The notes under the pieces are model-generated. The model was given only the letters and a program-made list of their open reading frames with translations. It ran no database searches and was not told the DNA's origin. Of a DNA stretch of 64,000 nucleotides, positions 9,990 through 20,214 are shown piece after piece (the first letter of the stretch is position 1; each line of letters opens with the position of its first letter). Position numbers and translations under genes: made by a program. This stretch comes from Scalesia atractyloides (taxonomy: Eukaryota; Streptophyta; Magnoliopsida; Asterales; Asteraceae), in contig CAMTDV010000018.1 in NCBI GenBank assembly GCA_947069175.1, forward strand, positions 40,188,869 through 40,252,868, given 5' to 3'.

Positions 9990-11802
9990 CTTTGTTAGAT
10001 TTGCCATCAAAGCTTTATCGGCAATGTCTTTGAGGTTTTCGGCATTCACTTCTTGAATAACATCAATGACTACTTCATCAGTTGATTTCTCCTCAACAAC
10101 TTTCTCCTGAGAACTTCCATCAAAGTGACCTGCAAAACTATCACATAAATAAGGAGTTAAAATTCCTTGCTGCTTCATGTGAATGTACTCCTCTTCTTCT
10201 TGTTGTTGATGCAGATACTGTTCCAGTAGAATATTCTCTAAAGCTGCTGCGTCTTCGGCAGACGTATCTTCAACGATTTGTGCCATCAATGCAACACCGG
10301 TCTTTTTACCGATGTAGGAGTTCCAATAGAAACCGTCATCTTCATTTGATGCAACTATAGCTTTCCCAGTGTTGCTACTGTTTGGTTTCTCTTGGATTTC
10401 AACCTGAGTCTTCTTTGGGAAAGGCTTGTACTGAAGTAACTTCTTATAATACTCGTTGCCTCCTCCGAATGGACTTTGATTTCCTGTTGCTACATGGTTT
10501 TTGCATTCTCTCTTGAAATGCACTTTCTGTCGGCATCTGAAGCACGTAACTTTCGTTTTGTCGAAGCCCAACTTGTTCCTAGAATTACCGATATCTCGGC
10601 CTGTTAGAGCAACGAACTTTGTAACTCTTCTGATGATCGAAGCTAAACACCACTTTATATCCATGAGCTCTAGTTCTTCTTCGTCCACCTGGTCATAGTC
10701 TTCGTTGGTCATCTCGGGATTGCCGATTTTCCCAGCTACAAGACTTTCATATCATTCTAGAACAGTGGCGAGAAGTGCCATGTGTTGCTTAGCAGTTTGC
10801 TCAGAAACAACATTATTCAAATTAACAACGATGTTACATTTGAATACATTCGAATAAGAATTTGTTTGTTGGTTCTTATTTGCTTGACTATGATAAGACG
10901 ATTTTGAACCAGTGCTTGAGAATGAAGACTGTGGACTTTGATCATATTGAGGATATGATTGATTCTGATTTTGCTGCGAATTGTTCAAAGAATTCACACT
11001 TGCGTTGAATGCTTTAGGCTTGAAATGTTGTCTTGCATTCCATTTTTATAATACAGACCAACATCTTGAACAACATTAGCATTCTTCGACTTTGCAATCT
11101 TCAGGAGTTCCATTTGGTGACCTTCTAATTTGTCGATGAATGTTGACAGCTTGAAGAATTCCCATTTTTCGCTTTCCTTCAAACCATTAGGTAAGTAGTC
11201 CATTCTCCATCTGGTAAAGCGTCAGTAAGCTTGTCGATGTACTCCTGTTCTGTCTTCTCGAGACCATGTCTACACATTTGGACTTTAAGATGACAGAAAC
11301 GTTCAATCATCTGCTTCATAGTCTCACCCTTCAGCATGTTGAAGATATCGAACTCTTTCATAATGAGAGCTTTCTTGCTCTTGATCATCTCCGCGCTTCC
11401 TTGATACTTATTTTGAAGTGAGATCCAGAGATCTCTTGCAGTTTTGTATTCTGGTAGTAAGACGAGAATATCTTCTTTGACGGATTGTTGGATGAGACTG
11501 ATCATCTTTTTCTCAGCAATGTATTCTTCTTTCTGTGTCGTGGAGTACTTGTATTTCTCTAGAACTTGCTGATGTTCGTCCAACGGAACTGTATAACCTC
11601 TCTCGATCAACACCCAGCCTAGGAAATGCATGGCTTGAACCCAATATGTAAACTTCTCCTTCCATCCTTCATACTCGTCCATGCTTATTAGCGTTGGCGG
11701 TTTAACAGTCGTGCCCATCTCCTTGTCAAGATTGACTTGTTGGATCACGTTGGCATTTGATGAACTAGCTCTGGACATATAAGCTCTTTGAATATCATCC
11801 AT
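9990..11802 (-). pseudogene. S2 gag (short form, fused to protease)
   Basis: The start ATG at 11802 (MDDIQRAYM) lies 65 bp after the last leader palindrome. Features in order are a capsid-like copia gag core (WKEKFTYWVQAMHFLGWVLIERGY, then LLPEYKTARDLW and KYQGSAEMIKSKKALIMKEF), a LSTFIDKLEGH segment, a Gln/Ser linker, a CCHC knuckle altered to CFRCRQKVHFKREC, the DGFYWNSYIGKKTGVALMAQ motif, a Gln/Glu-rich stretch, and NLTK|GLQRS. Frameshifts occur near 11190 and 10995 and a stop near 10750. The end is in frame with protease because the segment equivalent to S3 21861-23709 is precisely missing. Confidence 0.87.
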
Positions 11803-11865
11803 TGTGAATAACGAGACGTGTAAACTGAAAATACTCAAAAATTTTTGAAAATGTTAGTTCTACTA

Positions 11866-12274
11866 CACGTTCGGTCGAACTTGTAGTGGAAGTAAAGAAT
11901 TCTCAGCTTTATTCACAAGTTCGGTCGAACTTGTGAATTTTTTACTTGAAAATTGTCTTTTAACAACCTCGGTCGAACTTGCACTTGAGATTGATAAGTA
12001 TTTCGCAAGTTCGGGCGAACTTAGTTGAAAGTTCTTTGAATTTTATCAAGTTCGGTCGAACTTGATAAAATATCAATGAAACCCTTGTAAGTTCGAGCGA
12101 ACTAAGCAGAAAATCTCTAAAAATTCACTCAAGTTCGGGCGAACTTAGTAAAAAATATCGTGAAATGTGACTTTTTAGTCCAAGTTCGGCCGAACTTGGC
12201 TAATAAGTTCGATGAACATGGTTTTATCAAACATGGTTTTTTCAAAATTTTGACATCAATTCGGTTGAATTTGG
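11866..12274 (-). promoter_or_regulatory. S2 leader palindrome array
   Basis: Between primer site and gag ATG lie ten copies of the CAAGTTCGNNCGAACTTG palindrome, starting at 11866, 11916, 11964, 12006, 12047, 12088, 12130, 12181, 12204 (poor) and 12257 (poor). Spacing is 41-51 bp in the well-conserved part. Central dinucleotides vary (GT, GG, AG, GC). Spacers are AT-rich and not conserved, so the palindromes are the constrained part. Function is unknown; a dimeric DNA-binding protein site or RNA packaging signal are candidates. Confidence 0.75.
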
Positions 12275-12439
12275 TCTCCAATCTTTCAAGGGTTTATCTT
12301 TGTTGTATTTTAATGTTATATTCAAAATTGAAAAGTTTTTGACCGTGAATTCTTCATTTTTGATGAAAAAGTTAAGAAAAATAGAAGAATGGAGATGAAA
12401 TAGAAGTGTTCCTCTCTTGATACTATCAAATCAGGCTGT

Positions 12440-12457
12440 TCTAGCTCTAATACTACT
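12440..12457 (-). other. S2 primer binding site
   Basis: On the minus strand the sequence right after the LTR reads AGTAGTATTAGAGCTAG, a decayed match to the initiator Met-tRNA complement TGGTATCAGAGC used by most plant copia elements. Confidence 0.65.
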
Positions 12458-12857
12458 TGTAGGACCAATCCTCGATGCTAAGGAACCTAAATTTGATATC
12501 TAACGTCCATAATGGCGGAAATATTACGTCGTGTTTACCAATTGACAATAATTAATCAGTTTAACATCAGTTTTATTGATCAAATGTCAAGAGTACAAAC
12601 TGACAGAGCTTCGCCTCCAAAATGCCAAAGTTACAAATGAGGAACACTAGCTAGATATTTATAGAGTCTCGATTTCGCTTAAGGAGAGGTGTAAGTTCGC
12701 CCGAACTTACCTTAGCAAGTTCTGCCGAACTTGACTTAACATGCATCTCATGAGCGAACTTGACTCATTAAAACATAAATACTACTTTCAGCTAGTCTAT
12801 ACAACTCTATTCTATACAGACTCGATAAGACTAAGACATAGACAATATGCACCAACA
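12458..12857 (-). repeat. S2 5' LTR (400 bp)
   Basis: Plus-strand borders are TGTAGGACC...CACCAACA, i.e. TGTTGGTGCA...CCTACA in element orientation. On the minus strand it carries about three TTCGNNCGAA palindromes (12690-12755) upstream of a TATA-like CTATAAATATC near 12655-12667. The next base to the right starts gypsy G1 sequence. Confidence 0.85.
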
Positions 12858-13486
12858 GTATGGTCGTAAGTGTCGTTCGCCTATTTGTTGGCACGAGATC
12901 AGAAAAGCTCAAATCACCGGTCCCGAACTTATACAATAGACAACAGACAAGATCCTGCAAATTTGTGATAATCTCCTCAAAGCCAGAAGCTGACAAAAGA
13001 GTTGTGCTGGCAAAAGACGCAAGCCTTTTGAATTCAGCGTTGGTGATCATGTACTTCTTAAGGTATTCCCTTGGAAGGGTGTGGTTCGATTTGGTAAGAA
13101 AGGCAAACTCGCTTCTCGCTTTGTAGGTCCTTTCAAGATTCTCGAAAGGATTGGCAAGGTAGCGTATCGACTGGATCTATCTCAAGAACTCAATAACGTT
13201 CACCCAACGTTTCATGTTTCGAATCTCAAGAAATGTCCAGCTGAAGAAGGACTACAGGTTCCACTCGAAGATCTTCAAATAAACGAGACTTTGCACTTCG
13301 TGGAGAAACTGTCGAGATCATGGACTGGGGAGTCAAGTAATTAAGGCGTAGTCAAATCCTATCGTTAAGGTTCGATGGGAAGGAAAACCTGGTGCCGAGT
13401 TTACTTGGAACTCGAAAGTGATATGAAGGCTAAATATCCGCATCTGTTCATCACATCTTCCTAAATTCCGGCAAGAAATTTCCTAA
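12858..13486 (+). pseudogene. G1 integrase C-terminus and chromodomain-like tail
   Basis: Residues such as VGPFKILERIGKVAYRLDL and NNVHPTFHVSNLKK (13115-13240) are the classic gypsy integrase C-terminal (GPF/Y) module. They are followed by a chromodomain-type tail ending in FTWNSKVI/ESDMKAKYPHLF-like codons near 13400-13450. Upstream 12858-13080 carries the preceding integrase segment with frameshifts. A stop lies at about 13342 and at least one further frame change follows. The chromodomain normally directs insertion toward heterochromatin marks. This fragment is truncated on the left by S2 and is not functional. Confidence 0.8.
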
Positions 13487-13498
13487 AGGAGGGGAGAC

Positions 13499-16227
13499 TG
13501 TAACGCCTTGGTTTTGGCAGCTCTCTGTTTTTAGGAAGTTTGTGTCGTAGTTTTATTTTCGGAAAGTCATTACCTTGTAATCGTATCTCATCTTCAATCA
13601 TTTTAAATCCGAGATTTGGATCATAATGAAATTAATCTATATGTGGAATGTATATTACTAATACATGTTTATACATCGATACATACACACGTTTATTAAC
13701 ATAGTTCGTATCATAAATTAACTCGTAAACAATTCTCGTGTAATCATAATTCTTAAAGCATTTCATTCATACATAATACTTGATCATATAATTGCGAGAT
13801 TTACACTTATTTGACACTTCGTTATGTCTCACGAACTTGTTAATTGTTAGTCTAGATTAATCTTTTTTAAAACATGTTGATTTTGCTTATAAGACCTTTG
13901 GATATAATAACCAAAAATTAGGAATATCATGCCACACCTTATTACAAGTTCATAACCCATTAAAAGGTAACAAATTAGCCAAATAATACCATTTATTTAG
14001 AAAAAAAATAAAAGAATAAAATGGGGACAACCCACTTTAAAGGTGTGTTTGGGCTTGTTTCAAGCCTTAATGACCCACTAATCTTGTCGAAAGGCCAACC
14101 CATTGAAACCCTAATCCCTTCCATGTATAATGAACACTTCCCCATCCTTTATTCCACTTTTACAAGCCTTCAAACACTTCAAAAACCCTTCTAAACTCAG
14201 CTGAGTTTTCAGCAAACTTTACAAAGTTTCCACCATTTAAAGTGAGCTTTAACTCACTTCTTCTTCTAATTTCGTCTTGTTCTTTCTTCTAAAACACTTG
14301 GATAACCTCTAGGAAGGTTTTCACAAGTTTGCTTGGGCAAACTAAGATCAAATCTCATCCAAAATAAGGACCAAAGTGACTACAACCTTCTGCTTGTTTT
14401 TATCCTTTTATAACTTCATTAGTTTCATGTTTTCTTCACTTTTTCTTCTTCTATAATGGTTGTAATGCCTCTAGGGATGTTACCATAGGTTTTCCATGGA
14501 AAACCAAGGTGGAACAATACCATTTTTTAGGCTAAACATACTGTTTTGGAAGATGAACTTGTAAACCTTATTTAAACTCACTTTTACTAAAAAACTTATG
14601 CTACTTGTGCCTCTAATCAAGCTCATGATTAGGGATCTAGCTAAGTTTATTTCATATGAATTAGGAGATGTTGATTCACTCCAAACTTTCTGTTTTGTAA
14701 AGGGTTTTAACCCACAAGTGCTGTATACATCGAGCATGTTCTTGAAACAAGACTTGTGATGGAAGTGTGTGATTATTTGGTAGCATGGGCTATCCTAACT
14801 CAATCCACCACCTCACTTGATGATTTCACCTTGCTTTCCTAAGTGGTTTACTAGACCTAAAGACAGCTTAGCCCCATTTAACCGCTGACACTTAGTTGAT
14901 TCTTTCCATGTCGGAAGTGGAAACTCGGGTTGATGCTTACTTGGTCACTTAGTATAGTAAGAAGTTGTTCATTTCCATTTTCGTTCATGACCATACATGT
15001 TGATGCGCATTGGTGAATATAAAAAAGAAGTCTTAAATGGAAAGCTATTATCCTACCTCCTTGCATGAATTATATGAGATTCTTGTAATACATGTTGGAC
15101 TACACTTATACAATAAGCTATATAGAATGAATAGAACATACATAAAAATATAATAACCGATCCCTTGATCCCTCGATGATAATCAAGTGATTATTGGTCA
15201 TGGTGCTTGGTTACGTCATCTAAAGTACTTCAATTATCGTTACGATTCTAATGGGTATTTAACCCATGAAATCATTCTAATCCCTTTGGGTTCTATAGTG
15301 TCAAGAATGAGTATTAAGTCTATATAAGTATTTTCTCGTATACCTACTTTTGTTATACTTTAAAATTCGAATCTAAATCCACCGTTATCATCCAAACTAC
15401 TCATACACCTATGTTTTCTCGTGTAGAAGGACTCGGTGTTCCACCTCCAAACCAACAACTCTTCACGGATTAACAAGTGGAAGCTTGCAAAACCATTACT
15501 ATACTAAACCCATTTTCATTTTTACACAATTTGGTTGTAACATGTTAACTTACTTAATACAAAAATACACACAACATACTTTACACACTCCATCCGTTGT
15601 CATTAGCTTAGTTAGCCCAACTTAACATGCTTATTGTTATGCTTAAGTTCATGCTAGATACATACATACTTGTTTTCATTAGCTTAGCTAGCCCAACTTA
15701 ACATATATGGCGCTATAGGAGTAGCACGCTGCCCGTCGGGGTATTATTAAGCTTTATTTATAATTAGTCTCGTTACTTTTGTGGCAAGGGACACTTATAA
15801 TTCTTGTGGACACTTCGGTTTGACATCTAGTATTGCATGCTAGCTCCTCTTGTATACAATTGTCATGTGGATTTGAGTAAATTCTTTTTATACTTATGCT
15901 ATGTACTTTAAAACTAGTGTGCTCGCCAATGCTTTTGCGTTGAACCATATTTTTAACATGTTACAGGTTGATGATGTTTATGATGAATCTAGTAGGGAAA
16001 ACATAGAAACGCACAAGAAATACTAGATTTGAATATTTTGTTTTGTTGAACTTATTGTACTTGTCTTTTAAATTGTTGTAATTTGAATTTCCTTGTAATG
16101 GACTTGGCAATTTTTGATATGCAATGAAATGGGTTTTGAATTAATTATTGTCCCAAATAGTGTTATGTGTGATGAGCAATCTATTTCGTCTCACTCTGAT
16201 GATTGCGCCATCGTTTGGGGTGTGATA
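13499..16227 (+). repeat. G1 3' LTR (about 2.7 kb)
   Basis: Starts TGTAACGCCTTGG directly after a polypurine tract. It is AT-rich with no convincing reading frame. Long LTRs of 2-4 kb are usual for Tekay-type chromoviruses. Phrases such as 'ttagcttagctagcccaac' occur twice (about 15603 and 15680), a local duplication of around 75 bp. The right boundary is uncertain by a few bases, and the partner LTR is not in the window. Confidence 0.6.
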
Positions 16228-16390
16228 GTTGAGAAGTCGGATTGGCTTAAAATTTTAATGTCACATTGATCTAACCATGTTAGTTTGAATTGGTATTTTT
16301 CAATTTCTTCAAGAGTTGAGGATCCTTCAGGTTTTTCCAAAACAATCTTCATTCCATTTGGTTTCGTAACTTTAATTTCTAGACTAGCCA
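16228..16390 (-). pseudogene. Stray copia gag fragment (S5-like)
   Basis: A minus-strand frame reads ASLEIKVTKPNGMKIVLE then EEIEKYQFKLTW and SDFSTI. This aligns with the middle of S5 gag at about 41300-41455, where the equivalent segments are GNEIKITDKNGNKISLK, EIEKYQFKPTW and MDFSAI. Homology stops on the left where the G1 LTR begins and on the right where the MULE reading frame begins. No other part of a copia element surrounds it. It may be debris of an older element or a fragment captured by the MULE. Confidence 0.6.
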
Positions 16391-16394
16391 TGTT

Positions 16395-17082
16395 GTGCAT
16401 GAGAATGTGGGTTTAGATGAGGGCCAAGGTTGTGGGATTAGGCATGAGGTTATGCATGGGAATATAGGTTTAGACGAGGGCCAAGTTAGTGGGGTTAGGC
16501 AGGAGGCTGTCCATGAGATAGTGGGTTTAGATCAAGGCCAAGGTAGTGGGGTTATGCATGAGGGTTTAGAAGAGAATTAGTGTTTAGATGAGAACGAGGT
16601 TTAGGGGGAAAGTGAAGATGAATATGATAGTGATAACATGGATGGAACTGATGGGAATAATGGGGATAATGGAAATGATGAATCTAATGGAAGTGAATAA
16701 CAATATGACATACCATAAAGTGGGCATGTCTGATTATAGGATGAATGTGGATTTAGATGTGGATGAAAATGACCCAAATGTGCATCCAGATTTGGAAGGA
16801 GATGTATTAGACATTGAGCAATTTGAAAGTGGGTTCGAATCCGATGCATATGCTACAAGTACTAGGAGACAACATTTACACAATCTTAGAAGGGCAAATG
16901 AAAACATAGCTAACTTCTACATAAACTAGTTATTTGGAAGTAAGGCTGAAGCCAAGAAGCTCATAAAGAAGTTTGATGTTGAAACCAGGAGAGTAATTAA
17001 AATAGTTAAAGATGATCACTCAAGGGTTCAGGCAGTTTGCCATGGTTGTAAGCCTAATTTTGATGTTGATGACAATGGTGTC
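16395..17082 (+). pseudogene. MULE (MuDR-type) transposase, N-terminal part
   Basis: Mutator-like transposases move DNA transposons. Three imperfect 19-residue repeats (consensus MHENVGLDEGQGSGVRHE, 16395-16560) are followed by a Gly/Asp/Asn-rich acidic stretch with frame breaks. Then comes the conserved plant MULE N-terminal module: DLEGDVLDIEQFESGFESD (about 16780-16845), then LFGSKAEAKKLIKKF, ETRRVIKIVKDDHSRVQAVC and CHGCKPNFDVDDNGV (16930-17082). An in-frame TAG lies at about 16927. The gene is interrupted at 17082 by S5 and resumes at 44364, with GTGTC duplicated at both edges. Confidence 0.75.
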
Positions 17083-17725
17083 TGTTAGGATCTGAGTTTG
17101 ATTTACTTGTAATTTTTGTTCAAAAATGGAAATATGATTGAAATTGAAAGTAAATGCAGCGGAATAGAACAGGAAACTTTTACAACAAGTAAAGGTCGTT
17201 TGTTTTCATCATCATCATGCTTTCAAGTCTGTAAACTTTGCAAGTGATTCACAAACTCCCCTCAACCTATTGCAACACAGTTTCATAGTACAAAAATGGA
17301 AGAAGATGATTGGTGTAAAGATCATTTTAAGAAGACGAATTTCACTGTTACATCGACTTAGCTATTTATACTAACTATATAAACTCTGAGCATCTTTTTT
17401 TGACGTTAGGGTTGATAGTGACATTTAACAATAAACTAACAAACTCAAAACACTGAAGCCTAACATCTGATAGTGCAAATGCACTGTTACATTGAATTTA
17501 AAACAAATAAACTAAAAAACTAAAACTCTGATGACCAAGCTCTGCTTCTTTTCTTCTGTCAGACCTTTGATAATTGGTGTTAGCAGATGATACATAGGTA
17601 ACAGACTTTAGGAAGGCAGAGTTTACGTAATCAGAGGATCTAAACTCTGATAGATGGACCAAACCACGGATAGTATATTTTGGCTTTATATCATCTGTTT
17701 CTTTGTAAAGGGTTCAATCCCAACA
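17083..17725 (-). repeat. S5 3' LTR (643 bp)
   Basis: Borders TGTTAGGATC...AATCCCAACA on the plus strand. The element-side neighbour on the minus strand is a polypurine tract reading CCAGGGGAGAT. It matches the right-hand LTR nearly throughout, including the TCATCATCATCATGC stretch near 17207-17220 and a small-indel difference near 17400. It carries none of the CGAACTT palindromes seen in S1-S4 LTRs. Confidence 0.9.
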
Positions 17726-19271
17726 ATCTCCCCTGGAACAGATGATGCCAAAAACAACTTTATTCTTGGTCTTTATTCTTCAAAAGGAATTCTCTGATTT
17801 GCCCTTTAAATTGGAATTAAAAACACAGAGATTCCTCATCATCATCATCCTTTTCAAGTACCAGATCCATAAGTTCTTGGAGGTCTTCTACACACAGCAC
17901 GTCTGCATCCTCCATTCTCATCTTGGTAGCATCACCATTAGACTTGAGCAAAGTTAATTCGTGGAAGTTTTTGTCGACTTTCCACTTTAGAATTTTTTGG
18001 TCTGATGGCTTTCTAGAATGGTATTTTATTGTTGAGGAAGGTAGAATTGATTGACTTGCCATCTGAGAAAGACCTTCTGCAAGTTTTGTACTGGTTTCAT
18101 CAGTATGAAAATCAATTATGTTTTGGATTCCTTCCTTTATGTGCTCATACACTCTTTTATCTTCTTCTACCATATCCATTTGCCTTTTTCTTTGATTTAA
18201 GGCTAGAATAGATAAAGTAGATGTTTCTGATGGTTTTGGAGAGTGTTAGGTCTGTTGAGCTGTATCCTCTGCTGCATACACTGGCTTCTTTGGCAATGAT
18301 GGATCTGTTTTCCTTCTTTGTTCAAGCCATTTGTATGTTTCAACCACCTTAACCTCTGTCCACCTCATGATTTGGTTCTTTGACCCATAATTTGCAGCAA
18401 TCAACTCTTCCTTCATTCTTTTTATCTTTAAGTTCTTTTCAGGCAGTTTCTTGTGTTTATTCCAATCTGGAGGAGTTGGCTTTTTGTGAGGATCTTTCAG
18501 CATATCTTGCCTTCTTTGTACTTCTTCTTCCAACTCTCTCACAGACCAGTCTTTGAATTGTGCCCTTGTAGCCTTGTATAACTTGCTTTCCGTGATGTGA
18601 TTGATGTAGTCTTCTTTAAGGCTTTTGTCTTCTCCATCTGACAATTGTTTGCTCAAATCTCTTGCATAATCTTCTAAACTTCTAACTTTGCTCAACTGAT
18701 ATTGCCAGTAATTTTGTATTACTCTGTCAGACTTTCCCTGTGTATCCCTTTTTGTGATATCCTCTGCTTGTTGGGCTTTAAGCCTCTTGAATTCTTCTAA
18801 GTTTCTTTAGTTTGGGATAACCTTTCAGAGATGGGAATTCCCTTATATCTGAATCTTCTTTTGAAAAGTAATATTTGATCTCTGATTTAACAGCTTGTAG
18901 CTCCTGTGGGAATTGAGTGGCAAGAGGCACTCTTGTAATTTGAAAGGAAGAAAGTTTGACAATTGCTGTGGTGGACATTGGTTTAGATGACACATGTATA
19001 GGAGAAGGGATGATCTTATCATCAAGTACAACATTTGTGGTTTTTCTCCTTTTGAATTTGATATTGGGTGATTGTGGTTGTGGAATTCTTGTGGGTGTGG
19101 GTAGTGATATGGTGGAAGTTGGAAATATGATCATAGCAGTGGTTGGATTAACATTTGTTATAACCTTTGCTGTGTCAACAGATGTTGACACAACGGGTGT
19201 TGTAACATCTGTTGTGGTTGGTGTATCAACTACTTTTGAAGAAGGAGGTGTAGGAGTTTTGGTGTATCAAC
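17726..19271 (-). pseudogene. S5 third ORF (envelope-position), C-terminal part
   Basis: Minus-strand reading segments at 18778-19191, 18246-18695 and 17817-18179 line up as one broken frame. It runs from a Pro/Thr/Ser-rich stretch with a basic KFKRRKTT patch, through highly charged Lys/Glu-rich helical sequence (SLEDYARDLSKQLSDGEDKSLKED; WTEVKVVETYKWLEQRRK), to an acidic LEKDDDDEESL tail. It lies between pol and the 3' LTR, where Sireviruses carry an envelope-like ORF. I see no signal peptide or membrane segment, so 'envelope-like' is positional only. The N-terminus is lost at the S3 junction. Confidence 0.55.
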
Positions 19272-19530
19272 TGCTTATGCAAGTTTAGGCGAACTTGTGT
19301 CTTACATGGGCAAACTTGTTGTCCTATAAATACCTAGCTTGAGTGTCTCATTTGTAACTTTGGCATCTCAGAGGCAAAGCTCTGTAAGTCTGTAATCTCA
19401 ACGTCTAATCAATGAAACTGACGATTAACTGATTAATTCTTGTCTATTGGTAAAAACGACGTAATGTTTCCGCTATTATGGACGTTAGATATCAAATTTA
19501 GGTTGCTAAGCATCGAGGATCGGTCCTACA
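19272..19530 (+). repeat. S3 5' LTR, 5'-truncated
   Basis: Matches 37402-37660 from TGCTTATGCAAG to GGTCCTACA, including TATA-like CCTATAAATACC near 19322-19333 and two decayed palindrome copies. The upstream ~140 bp of a 401-bp LTR are absent, and the left neighbour is S5 third-ORF sequence. Confidence 0.85.
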
Positions 19531-19545
19531 AGTGGTATAAGAGCT
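19531..19545 (+). other. S3 primer binding site
   Basis: AGTGGTATAAGAGCT directly follows the LTR end, a one-base-off match to the initiator Met-tRNA complement TGGTATCAGAGC. Confidence 0.75.
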
Positions 19546-19784
19546 AGAACAGCTTGATTTGATAGTATGAAGACAAGAACACTTCTATTTCTACTCCATT
19601 CTTCTTTTTTCTTAACTTTTGATCACAAAATGAAGAATTCATGGTAAAAATCTTTTTTGAATATATCATGTAAAATACGACAAAGATAATCCCTTGAAAG
19701 ATTGGAGACCAAATTCAACCGAATTCATGTCGAAATTTTGAAAAACCCATGTTTCTGAAAACCCTCAGGAACGAACTTATTGGC

Positions 19785-20150
19785 CATGTTCGGCCAAACT
19801 TGCCCTAAAACATCACTTTTCAAGTGATTTTTTAGTATGTTCGCCCGAACTTAGGTGATTTTTGAAGAAATTCTAAGTCAAGTTCGCTCGAAGTTACTGA
19901 ATTTTCATTAATTTTCATCAAGTTCGACCGAACTTGTGTAAAATCAAGAAAATTTTAAGTAAGTTCGCCCGAACTTGCTTGTATTTCATCGAAATTGTGG
20001 TGTCAAGTTCGCTCGAAGGTCTGTGGAATTGATGTTATAAGTTTGACCGAAGATAAACGAAATTTTTCAAAGTAGATCTAACAAGTTCGACCGAACTTGT
20101 TAGAAGATCAGAGAATTCTTCATTTGTTGCTACAAGTTCGACCGAACTTG
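19785..20150 (+). promoter_or_regulatory. S3 leader palindrome array
   Basis: Nine copies start at 19785, 19836, 19879, 19919, 19960, 20004, 20038, 20082 and 20133, with intervals of 51, 43, 40, 41, 44, 34, 44 and 51 bp. Perfect examples CAAGTTCGACCGAACTTG are at 19919, 20082 and 20133. Others have decayed by C-to-T or arm changes. The array ends 65 bp before the gag ATG at 20215, the same layout as in S2. Confidence 0.75.
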
Positions 20151-20214
20151 TAGTAGGACTAATCATTTTCAAAGTTTTTGAAAAATTTTCAGCATACACA
20201 TTTCGTGATTCACA

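Larger units (their letters stand above)
4834..12857 (-). mobile_element. Copia element S2, processed-looking gag-pol, 3' end interrupted by S1
   Basis: Minus-strand copia element reading right to left: 5' LTR 12458-12857, Met-tRNA primer site, palindrome-rich leader, gag, protease, integrase, RT, RNase H, then the post-pol noncoding block to 4834. There it is cut by the S1 LTR; any third ORF and the 3' LTR would lie left of the window. Its distinguishing feature is that the gag-pol boundary lacks the 1.8-kb segment present in S3, joined exactly at splice-like borders. It is itself inserted into gypsy element G1, whose integrase sequence begins at 12858. Confidence 0.88.
12858..16227 (+). mobile_element. 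Gypsy element G1 (chromovirus, Tekay-like), 3' part
   Basis: Plus-strand Ty3/gypsy remnant: integrase C-terminus and chromodomain-like tail, then a polypurine tract AAAGGAGGGGAGAC (about 13485-13498), then a long LTR from TGTAACGCC at 13499. S2 has been inserted into its integrase, so the rest of G1 should lie left of S2 outside the window. The right LTR end is placed at about 16227 because homology of the flanking minus-strand gag fragment begins there and the sequence reads GGGGTGTGATA, a plausible decayed TGTGACA end. Confidence 0.7.

Noticed and set aside
11866..12274. Regularly spaced short repeats resembling a CRISPR array
   Set aside because: Repeats are 18-bp palindromes with varied centres in a plant retrotransposon leader; there are no cas genes, and homologous arrays occur at the same position in three elements.
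13499..16227. Short frames within the G1 LTR (for example 14480-14737 and 14878-15066)
   Set aside because: No domain, no homologous frame elsewhere, and location inside an LTR.
17817..19191. Possible host gene on the minus strand (charged, helical protein)
   Set aside because: It lies between the S5 3' LTR and the interrupted S5 pol, inside the GTGTC-flanked insertion, so it is the element's third ORF.
18956..19288. Plus-strand Val/Gly-rich 110-codon frame
   Set aside because: Antisense shadow of the low-complexity part of the S5 third ORF.
19785..20150. Heat-shock elements (nTTCnnGAAn) as the identity of the palindromes
   Set aside because: Here the TTC and GAA triplets are four bases apart (TTCGNNCGAA) rather than two, and alternating triplet arrays are absent.
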